A DNA stretch of 64,000 nt. It comes from Celoporthe dispersa (lineage: Eukaryota > Ascomycota > Sordariomycetes > Diaporthales > Cryphonectriaceae). Each line of letters opens with the position of its first letter. The stretch's first letter is position 1. Below, one piece after another: positions 33,994 through 43,211 of this stretch. The stretch is taken from positions 1,674,001 to 1,738,000 of the forward strand of contig WAID01000013.1 of the NCBI GenBank assembly GCA_016584495.1, read 5' to 3'. The translations under genes and the position numbers were made by a program. The notes below the pieces were generated by a model. It made no database searches. It saw only the letters and a program-made list of their open reading frames with translations, and was not told where the DNA came from.

Positions 33994-35580
33994 ATGCATG
34001 CACTATCTTGTACTGGGGTCTTGGTTGCGTTGGGGTCCAGCCTTGTCCATGCTGCGCCGCAGCAGCGCAATGCGCACCGCGAGCCAAGGTCAACATGTCG
34101 TACGACCGAGGTAGTCGTGCTCGGCGCTGGTGTTGCGGGCATCACAGCAGCCCAGGCTCTTTCTAATGCCTCCATCTCGGACTTCATCATCGTGGACCGC
34201 AATGATTATATCGGCGGACGGATGTACCACACGACGTTCGGCGACAAGGGAGACGGCACACCCTATGTCGTCGAGCTGGGGGCCAACTGGATCCAGGGGC
34301 TGGGCGCCGAGGACCCTGGCGCCCCCGAGAATCCGGTCTGGACGTTCTCCAAGAAGTGGAATGTGACGAATACCTACTCGGACTACGACTCGATCTTGAC
34401 GTACGACGAGACGGGCGCAAACAATTACACGGATCTCCTAGACGAATACGACGACGCCTCGGATGTCGCCGTGGCAGACGCGGGGTACCTGTTGACGGAG
34501 AACCTGCAGGATCCCTCGGCCCGCACTGGCTTCAGCGTGGTGGGCTGGAAGCCGAAGCAGGACATGAAGAAGGTCGCCGTGGAGTGGTGGAACTGGGACT
34601 GGGACGCCGGCTACTCGCTCGACCAGAGCAGCTTTGTGTTCGGCGTCACGGGCGACAACCTGACTTTCAATCAGTTTGGCGACAACGACAATTTTGTGTA
34701 CGACCAGCAGGGTTTCAACAAGTGGCTCGTGGGCGAGGCCTCAACCTTCTTGAACCTCCAGGGCAACGACTCCCGCCTGCTCCTGAACACAAATGTTTCC
34801 AGCATCGAGTACTCAGACGAGGGCGTGACGGCCCACTTCTCCGACGGCGAGTGTGTCTCGGCCTCGTATGCGGTCTGCACATTCTCCCTAGGCGTCTTGC
34901 AGAACGACGTCGTCGAGTTCGAGCCGCAGCTGCCACGGTGGAAGCAAGAGGCCGTCGAGCAGTTCCAGATGGGCACGTACACCAAGGTCTTTTACCAGTT
35001 CAACGAGACGTTCTGGCCCGAGGACACGCAGTATTTCCTGTACGCCGACCCGACGAGGAGAGGATACTACCCCGTGTGGCAGTCCCTGTCGGCCCCTGGC
35101 TTCCTGCCCGGGAGCAATATCATCTTCGGGACCGTCGTGGACGAGCAGTCCCACCGGATCGAGAAGCAGAGCGACGAGCAGACCAAGGCGGAAGGGCTCG
35201 AGGTCCTGCGCGCCATGTTCCCGGACGCGGACATCCCGGAGCCCATCGCCTTCATGTATCCGCGCTGGACGACGGAGTCGTGGACGCACGGGAGCTACAG
35301 CAACTGGCCCATCGGCATGACGCTCGAGAAGCATCAGAACCTGAGGGCGAACGTCGGGGCGCTGTGGTTTGCCGGGGAGCACACGTCCGCTGAGTACTAT
35401 GGATTCCTGCACGGGTCCTGGTTTGAGGGCCGAGAGGCTGGTGAGCGCATCGCGGCGCTGATCAAGGGCAATGGCACTTCCATGGAGTCGTATGAAGTCC
35501 TGCATGGGACGACGCCGCTGTCTGAATATGGTGCGGTGAACGGGTGGCCTGTGAGTAGTTTTGTGGATTACGATGAGTAA
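33994..35580 (+). CDS. Secreted flavin-containing amine oxidase (polyamine oxidase-like)
   Basis: FAD-dependent oxidation of an amine with release of aldehyde, ammonia/amine and hydrogen peroxide. 528 aa, single exon. Residues 1 to about 20 are a signal peptide (MHALSCTGVLVALGSSLVHA), so the enzyme is extracellular or vacuolar. The FAD-binding dinucleotide motif VVVLGAGVAGITAAQAL follows, then the GGRMYH segment and ELGANWIQGLG typical of monoamine/polyamine oxidases. The C-terminal FAD contact is WFAGEHTSAEYYGFLHGSW...GERIA. Many N-x-S/T sites fit secretion. It lies next to the decarboxylase and MFS genes. The amine substrate is not inferable. Confidence 0.92.
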   Translation: MHALSCTGVLVALGSSLVHAAPQQRNAHREPRSTCRTTEVVVLGAGVAGITAAQALSNASISDFIIVDRNDYIGGRMYHTTFGDKGDGTPYVVELGANWIQGLGAEDPGAPENPVWTFSKKWNVTNTYSDYDSILTYDETGANNYTDLLDEYDDASDVAVADAGYLLTENLQDPSARTGFSVVGWKPKQDMKKVAVEWWNWDWDAGYSLDQSSFVFGVTGDNLTFNQFGDNDNFVYDQQGFNKWLVGEASTFLNLQGNDSRLLLNTNVSSIEYSDEGVTAHFSDGECVSASYAVCTFSLGVLQNDVVEFEPQLPRWKQEAVEQFQMGTYTKVFYQFNETFWPEDTQYFLYADPTRRGYYPVWQSLSAPGFLPGSNIIFGTVVDEQSHRIEKQSDEQTKAEGLEVLRAMFPDADIPEPIAFMYPRWTTESWTHGSYSNWPIGMTLEKHQNLRANVGALWFAGEHTSAEYYGFLHGSWFEGREAGERIAALIKGNGTSMESYEVLHGTTPLSEYGAVNGWPVSSFVDYDE

Positions 35581-37001
35581 AAAAGACGTAACTGCTTATC
35601 TGATGACTTCAATGCATTCTTATACGTTACTTATCAATCGAGAGCCTTATAAGATTATAAATTATGATAGGATATGTAGACGCCGAAACATTGAAAGGGT
35701 TCCGGCGCAACCCTTCCTCGGACTAGATGCTCGCCATGAGTGACGAAGAGAAGTTTCCAATAATGATATAAATTGAAGGACTAGCCAGACATGTAAAATT
35801 CTTTCTCTTTCCCTATCTACTCCGCCAACACCTTCGTATCAAAGTAGGCATCATTGTCACGAATCGCATTCGACATCAAACTGTCGTTGACATAGAAACC
35901 TCTCGCATCTCCATCCTCATCGAGACGCCATCAAGGTTTTTTTCCCCCTTCTTTTCTTCCCAAATTAACAAGGAGTTTTCGCCCTCTTAATGCATCTAGT
36001 TTAGCTCTAGGTGATAGGAGAGATCGGAGCAGGCAGGTCTTCCTTTCTGCAATACCTACTATGTACAGACAAGCAAGTCAGTACCTTGTTCCGTTCATGC
36101 TGTGATGGTTGGCCGCACTCTACAGATGTGTACGGGGATCTCCATTGACGGAAAAACTCATGTGGATCTTCCTACGCGCGAGTGGCGGTCGCTACGTTTG
36201 GGATATCGTGCTGTACATAGTCCTATGTAGTTTGTTTTATGCAAGGCACCGGTGCCATCCGAGGTTTTATGTTGTAAGCGAGAAAACAAGCGCCCGTTAA
36301 TAAAACATGAAACTTTTCAGGAATCGGCCGTCTTCAGGGATGGTGTGAGGCTCTTGATGCCTGCAAGATCGTTTGTTCTAGGCTGGATCTGGGTTTCCAA
36401 AGGCCCCCCTTATGTCCAATCCAGACGCTGATGCCCGAGGAATTGTGGATCCCTACGCCTCTCGAAGGAGCCTAGCCCGAGATGTCTTGTACCTGGGTGA
36501 GGCCATCGTCACCGAGTAATCAATATGCAACCCTTGAACATGTTCGTTTCAAATCCACCCCCGCTCCACCTCTGGCCCTGCAGTGCCATCCGAAATTGAT
36601 TCTTCGGCACACGCGCCGAGGATGGATGCGCATCGCGAATGTTCTCAGGGGGAGAAACTGGCCCTACAAAAGTCATTGTTAAGCCCGTTCAGAAAAAAAA
36701 GATCAGGAGAGCTCTCTCTTTCTTTCCTTCAACCTTCACAGGCACTTTCGTTCTCTATCATTGCTTGCTTTCTAGGCATTTGTGTCGCTTGCGCCACGTC
36801 CTTCCCTTCGCATCAACTGTGTTGATACGTCATTCATTCTTTTTGCCCTGGTGGACCGACACTTTTGTCTCTCTTTTTGCACAGATCTTCTCATACTCGG
36901 ACAGTAACATCTGAACCGACTTTTGACGTCCACCTTCTTTCTCTCACACACAAACACACACACACACACACACAAGGAACAACAAGTCGTGTCATATCAA
37001 G
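35581..37001. promoter_or_regulatory. Intergenic region and presumed promoter of the AA9 LPMO gene
   Basis: 1.4 kb without a supported gene. CCCCGC at 36559-36564 fits the CRE1/CreA consensus SYGGRG on the opposite strand (a short motif, so weak evidence). A CT-rich leader is followed by a (CA)n tract at 36944-36974 just before the ATG at 37002. Confidence 0.45.
36944..36974. repeat. (CA)n microsatellite in the LPMO 5' leader
   Basis: Nearly perfect CA repeat ending about 27 bp before the start codon of the LPMO. Confidence 0.8.
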
Positions 37002-38377
37002 ATGCATTCCTCTACCAGCTTCCTGGCCGCTGCGGCCTTCCTCCCTGCGGCCTTTGCCCATTACAACTTCGAGGCCCTGATCGTCAATGGCAACATCACG
37101 GACCCGTACGAGTATGTTCGTCAGACCAACAACTCGAACAGCCCCATTGTCGATATCACTTCCACCAACATGATCTGCAACTCTGGTGGTCTGTGTAAGT
37201 AGACTATAACCGGCTGCCGACACCTTGTCTCAGACCTCGTTGCTGACGAGGTGAACAATCAAATAGTGGCTTCGACGATGGCGCAGACCTCGACCTACAC
37301 GGTGGCTCCTGGTGACAATGTCGGCTTCACTGTCGATGTTTCCATCTCTCACCCGGGCCCTCTGTCGGTGTGGATGAGCAAGGCTCCTTCTGGTACCACT
37401 GCCGACCAGTACGACGGCTCTGGCGACTGGTTCAAGGTGAGTCTTCGCCTCCCTGCCCCACTCTACCGAGTATTCATGTGACGTAAACCACACAGCACCT
37501 CTGACATGTTATGTGTGTATCCAGATCTATGAGCTCACGACCTACGAGATCACCTCTGCCGGTCTCCAGTGGGCCACCTACATCCCCGGCACCAGCGGGA
37601 TCCAGAACTTCACCGTTGACCTGCCTACTGAGCTCGCTGCTGGCGACTACCTCCTCCGCGCCGAGCACATCGCCCTGCACGCCGCCGAGGAGTTCGAGGG
37701 TGCCCAGTACTATATTGGCTGCGCCCAGCTGACCGTCACCGGCTCCGGCTCCGGCTCTCCCAGCCCCCTGACCAAGATCCCGGGCCAGTACACTGGCTAC
37801 GAGGCCGGTATCGAGATTGATATCTACTACCCTATCCCCACCAACTACACTGCTCCTGGTATCTCGACCTGGCCCGAGGCTTGCGTCTCTCACTGGCCCA
37901 ACCTGGTTGACCAGACCTACTATGGAATGTGCTACAACAGTGAGTCCCTTCTCCTCCACCTCTTTCCCACAGCCTTGTCTTCCTATATACTACTTAGCAG
38001 CCAAGCTAACATGTTTCTTCCTCCCTCAAGGCACTGCCGCTGAGAACGTGACCGTCTCGTCTGATGGCTCTGGCTCTGTGTCCTCTTCTGGCACCACCAC
38101 CACTGCCGCTGCTGCTTCTAGCGCTGCTGCTACCACCGCCGCCGCCGCATCTTCTTCCAGCGCTGCTGTTGTTTCCTCCAGCGTCGCCGCCTCGTCCTCC
38201 ACTTCTGCGGCCACCAGCTCCTCGGCTGCTGTGGCTACCAGCGCCGCCGCCACCTCGACCGCCGCCGCCGTGGCCGCCGAGAGCTCTGCCACCTCTGCTG
38301 CGGCCGCGGCCGCGACGCCCTCTTCGACCAAGACCTGCTCCAAGAGGAAGAAGCGCAGCAGCCAGAACAAGGCCTAG
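37002..38377 (+). CDS. AA9 lytic polysaccharide monooxygenase with Ser/Ala-rich tail
   Basis: Secreted copper enzyme that oxidatively cleaves cellulose or related glucans. Four exons: 37002..37194, 37267..37436, 37525..37939 and 38031..38377, giving 374 aa. The signal peptide is residues 1-19 (ending AAFA), so His20 becomes the N-terminal His of the copper brace. The second brace His is His93 in SHPGPLSVWMSKAP. The axial Tyr is Tyr184 in AQYYIGCAQLTV, with second-shell His173 (IALH) and Gln182. After the catalytic domain (to about residue 260) comes a low-complexity Ser/Ala/Thr tail of about 100 residues ending in a basic CSKRKKRSSQNKA. There is no CBM1. C1, C4 or mixed regioselectivity cannot be assigned from sequence. 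If C1-active, it would supply aldonic products to the GH94 enzyme encoded at 5.1 kb. Confidence 0.95.
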
Positions 38378-39070
38378 ATTGTGCTTGACTGGTTCGTTCA
38401 CTAAGGAAACCCATTGACCGGGAAATCGGGTTGATGGGTGTGGCTGTTGGACTTTTGCCCTTGTGGCATGTCTTGTGTGTGAAGAAGTTTTTGTCGCTTC
38501 AAGACTTTTACTGTACATAGTTTGAAGTTGTTATCGTCAAAATGATGATGATCTGTCAAAAGAGTATTATTTGCTTTTATGATACTTGCCGTGCGTGACT
38601 GTCGATTATTTCCTAAAAAGAGAAAGTTGAAGAAGAATATCCTGTGCTCGAGGAATTAGTCTAGCTAGAGCCTTGAGACCCTGCGTAATGAAGGTTTTTC
38701 TCGACTATTTACATACTTTAAGTGCTGTAGCTAGTCAGTTTGATAATAGAATACCCGAGTACCACTCTCAACTCAGCTTCCCAACTCGATTTCATCCCAA
38801 CACTTCACTTCACAGAACCACCAAGTCTACTTCCTTACTCAATGATGTAACACAGTTTTCTTTAGACATGGATTTGATCCTTGTATCTGGTATTCCACAA
38901 CCATGTTCTTGTTACAGTTCATTATTCATATAACCACAGATAATGAACACTCCCCTTCTTCCCACCCTTTCAAATAAACGCCGGCTGCGCCACCGGAGCC
39001 ATAGGCGAGCGCCGATCCATCTTCTCCTGGCCCAGTACCTCCTTCGCATCCACCAGCGGCCCCCGTGCCG
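38378..39070. other. Convergent 3' spacer
   Basis: Holds the 3' ends of the LPMO gene and the C2H2-like gene. AT-rich, no supported ORF. Confidence 0.45.
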
Positions 39071-41801
39071 TCAACATCCCCCGGCAGACAACACCTCATC
39101 CACATACTGCGTAGCCCAGTCCATATCCCCATCATCGCTATCCCCATTGCCATACGGCGAGAGCGTCACGGGAGCCACCGCCCCGGGCACAGGCGTCAGG
39201 AACGCCGACAGCTTCTCCGCGTAGGTCGGACACTGGCAGGGCTCAGCGCCGCAGTCGTCGCACTGCAGGGCGAGTCCGGAGTCGCGCTGGCCTCCTGTTG
39301 GTGGTGGAGAGGGGGAGGAAGAGCTCGGGTTGAGCTTGACGCCCTGGACCCAGTCGCGGAAGGGGGAGGCGGGGGCTCTCGACGCTGAGGGAGCTGGAGC
39401 GGGTGACGGAGCGGTTGCGGAGGTGGTCTTGTTGCTGCTGGGAGGAGGAAGAGGAGGAGAAAGAGGAGGAGTGGGAGTAGATGGAGGAGGAAGGACTGAT
39501 GCTGGTGGTCCTTCTCGACAGGGTTGGGCGGTGCTGTGATCCACGAGGCCTAGCTGTGGACTGTTGGTAGTGAGAAGAAGAGGAGTGGTGGTACGATGAC
39601 CGCTGGCTGGCATTGGTGGCGACGGCTTGATTTCCTATGCTGACGGAGAAGCGAGAGAGCCTCAACTTGCTCCTGTCCGGGCCGGGTCGTCTGTCTCCTC
39701 CCGCAGAGACGCTATTGCGGCATCTCCGGTTGACCTTGGCCCTGTGCTGCTCAAAGACGAGCTGGATCTGGCCGGCGAGGACGTTGAAGACCAGGGCATC
39801 TCCGGCCTGGTCGGGCAGCACTCGCTTCAGGCACTCGCACAGGTCGTCCTTGAGCTCAGCCGCGCTGTCGTCGAACTCCTCTTCTGCCTCGAAAATTTCT
39901 ACAACGGGTAGTATTTCTGGTGGGATAATATATCAGCTTTCTGCCGTACGGATCCGAAGGAAAGGAAAAATAATAAGAAGGAAGGAAAGAAATCAAAGGC
40001 CCAACGAACCTGGATCAAGGACAGCAGCATCCTGCGGGAAGAGAAGATGCCACATCTCGCCCCAGGTGTGAATTCGGCTTCCCGACAGAGCCCTGTCCAT
40101 CTCGTCGGTGATCCCAGCCTCGGCGAAATTATCTGGTTCCATCGGTCGCGGTTCACACATGTCCTCGAGGGGCACCGTGAGGTGATCGCTCAGCCCATTC
40201 TGGCTGGGGAAAGCCTGCTGGCAGCGTGGACACCGATATGTTGCCCTCTGGTTGCGGTGTTCGGTCCTCAGGTGACGCCTTGGTTTGTCATGTTAGCTGA
40301 TTCCGTACATTCTCGCATATTTGTATACCATCTCCGTAATTTGTATACCGTCCTTCATCGGGGGAGGGCGACATGGCATGCATACCTGAGCTCCGCGATA
40401 TCCGCAAACGAGCGTCGAGCACAGCTCTCGTGATCACGAACATTGAAAACAACAGGATACCTGCGCCTGAACGGACACGGGTAGCCCTGGGCGGTGGTGC
40501 TGACATCGCCGCCGCCACCAACAACCTGCATCTTCCTCTCCGGGCGGCTCTCGGCTGGCCCGCGGCTCCTGCTCCTGCGCTCCTCCACGTCGTCCTGCCT
40601 GTCGTACTGGAAAGGGTCGTCCTCGTCCTCGGCCGTCCGGCCGCTGCTGCTCTCCGGGATGCTGGGGATCGTCGTCTGAAACCTTGGTCCTGAGCTCCTC
40701 GACGAGGCCCTCGAGGACGATGACGACGACGTTGTTGTCTTGGAGGCTGACCTCGAGTGGTTAATCCACGACCGTGGGTTGCTGGGCAGACCCCAGCGCG
40801 GCGGCGGCTGCTGGTGGTCGCCCTGGGTTATGTTATTAGTATTATTGTTGTTGTTGTAGTTGTTGTTATTATTCTCCGGCATGTCCTGGCCACGTCGAGG
40901 AGCAGCAGCAGCATCTGGGATCCTTGCGGGCGAAACCTCATCCGTGCGCCTGTTCCCGTACCGCTCGTGCAGGACGGAGGAGGCGATCTGCTTGGTCAGG
41001 GCCTCACTCGGGTTGGCGTCGACACTTTTGCTGGATACATGCTCGATCAGAGCCTTTTGGCTTCTCTTCCTACCCGGTGGTGGAGACATGAGACTGTCCA
41101 TGGCATTAGCGGAGTTTGAGAGGGAAAAAAAAGGAATTTTAAAAAAGGATAAGAACAGGGGCTGCGTGTGCTCACTCGACAGTTTTGTTTCGGATATGAC
41201 CCAAGTGGAAAGGCGCTATGGAAGCCTTGCTGCTGGACTCCAGACCAGACGCCTGATGGTGATTCCGCAGGGGAAGATCAAAGCTCTGGCGGCGCGCGCT
41301 CGGGGAGTACACAAATCTAGACCGGTTCGACTTTGCGTTGCCAACAAAGATCCCTGAATCGTCCAGCTCTTTTGGTGGTGGTGGTGGCGGCGGCGGCGCC
41401 TGGGAATCTTTGGTGGGGACCTGGGGACGACGGCGGCTATGCGGTAGTATATGAACAGAATCCGAACTCGGGTCGTAGAGGGCCGTGTCGAACCCTGCAG
41501 AGCGCGACGAGGAGATGTTTGTTGTTGTTGTTTCTTCCGGGACGCCCAGTGGATAGGAGGACAGGGTCGCGGCGGATAAAGACATGAGCTCGGAACTGTT
41601 CAGCGGGACGACGACGGACATTTGCTGCTGCTTCTTCTTTTGCCTCCTCCCGGTGGTGCTGGTGCTGGGCCCCGACCCACCCGGGCGCGTCGCTGCCATC
41701 GTCGTCGTTGCATTACCGCCTGTGCCTGGTGCTGCATGCCGTGATCTTGCATAGGGTGATGGGTGGTTGTTGTATGGCTGGCCGGGTTGGGGATCCATCA
41801 T
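39071..41801 (-). CDS. C2H2-like zinc-finger protein with low-complexity flanks, one frameshift near the C-terminus
   Basis: Four exons: 41801..41176, 41093..40386, 40278..40010 and 39916 to the end, with consistent phases. Residues 1-430 are disordered, rich in Ser, Pro, Gln and Asn (NNNNNYNNNNNTNN). The only ordered part is a zinc-binding-like region across introns 2 and 3. It comprises YPCPFRRRYPVVFNVRDHESC, then RHLRTEHR, then YRCPRCQQAF...LSDHL and a following Cys. This is a C2H2-like arrangement common in fungal proteins of unknown function. A conserved segment with WGEMWHLLFP and an acidic helix, EILPVVEIFEAEEEFDDS, follow. The frame as given stops at 39243. A one-base change in the G5 run 39362-39366 (plus) gives ...DWVQGVKLNP, CDDCGAEPCQC and a stop at 39071, which looks more protein-like. 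Nuclear role is only a guess. Confidence 0.72.
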
Positions 41802-43211
41802 TTCCCAGCGGTTCGTAGCCGCCCGATGGAACGACGGGAACGTACAGCAGCGGTAATAATAGTAGTAGTAGTAGTAGTAGTCGCAGTAGTAGTCGTCGTA
41901 GTAATGAGACTAATTAGGGTTTCTGGGGTACAGTAATGCAGTGGATGGGTTTACGATGCAGTAGTTGGTAGCACTCTGTCTGCTTAAACCCGATGCAAGG
42001 AGTAATAACAAAATGATGCAAGTGGACAAGGAGGAGAGAAGAAAAAACTAAAAAAAGGAATCAAAGAGACCACCACACCAGAAAAGAAAAAAAGAGGAAA
42101 AGATGGAGGTGTGGAAGCAGAAGCGGCGGGACTAAACGATCATCATAGAAACAAAACGCCTTACACAGCACTTTCAAAACAGAATATAAGCCTTCTCTGG
42201 CGGCCAAGAAACAAAACATCCCACCCCCCGGCCCTGACCTTGTCATGCACCGTCACTCGACCCTCGGACCGGGGGCGAGGGGTGGCGGCGCCTAAAAAAG
42301 AGCAAAAAGAAAAGAAGAAACCCCCTGGCTGTGTCCAATGGGACTGCGCCCAGGCTCCCTCCCAGATCGGCCCAGGTCGACCGAGGGCGGGTCCCACGAG
42401 ATTGGCCCCTGCGCCTGGCCGTGTCATTGGCCTCTCGGGCAGGTTGCCTCTAGGCAAATCAGAGTCCTGCAGCTTGCCTTCAGCTGGCAGGTCATGCCCA
42501 CTGCGGACGACTCCCGGCTGAGGCGAGTCGACTGGTTCTTGCTCTCAGTGGCTGGCAGACGTCATGGTTTTAATATCTGTTGTGATCCCCGTGATGGTGG
42601 GAATTTTACCTCGGGAGATTTGCATTATGCTATTGTGCAGGGTGCGAGAGGCTGACGGGACATCCGGTGGGTGTGCGTGGCTGAGATGGGTTGTAATTAA
42701 CGTCGGTCGGCTGAAGGCCTCGAGAACGTGCGCGACCCCCAACTGACCACAGCGTGTCGTCATAGAAGGAGACGAAGCAGGGAAAAAAGAGTCGAGAAAG
42801 AAAAAAGAAGAGAAGAGAAAGAAGGTGCTGGTTGGTGGTGCTGTCCAAGCCCAACTTGGGCAGCGCACTGCACTGAGGGTAAGCATGCCAAAAGGCTGCG
42901 ACACACTGTAAGCAATACGTTAGTTGGTGCTGAGGCGGGCCGCGGTCCCTGGCCTGGCCCACTCCACCACGCTGAGACTCGGAATAGCCCAGTGTGTCGT
43001 TGTGTCAAACAAAAAGAAAACGAAAGAGAAAGAAAGATGGTCATAAACAGTGCCACGGCCTCAGCCCATTTACCAGCTCCTGTCGTCCTTCTCCTCCATC
43101 CCGCTTCAGTGCTGCGGTCGCAATAAATACCTTGTCGCTGCAAACACACAAGAAGAACTCTATTCCCAAGTATTGTCTTTTTTTGAGTAAACATATTCCA
43201 GAGCCTCATCA
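41802..43211. other. Intergenic region with (TAG)n repeat
   Basis: A (TAG)n microsatellite at about 41858-41903 lies in the presumed 5' leader of the C2H2-like gene. 42000-43200 has GC-rich and A-rich stretches with overlapping ORFs on both strands but no recognisable protein. The 3' end of the amidohydrolase lies at its right border. Confidence 0.45.
41858..41903. repeat. (TAG)n microsatellite
   Basis: About 15 imperfect TAG/TCG triplets 60-100 bp upstream of the start codon at 41801. Confidence 0.75.

Noticed and set aside
34356..35393. 345-aa Arg-rich plus ORF
   Set aside because: Alternate frame of the flavin amine oxidase.
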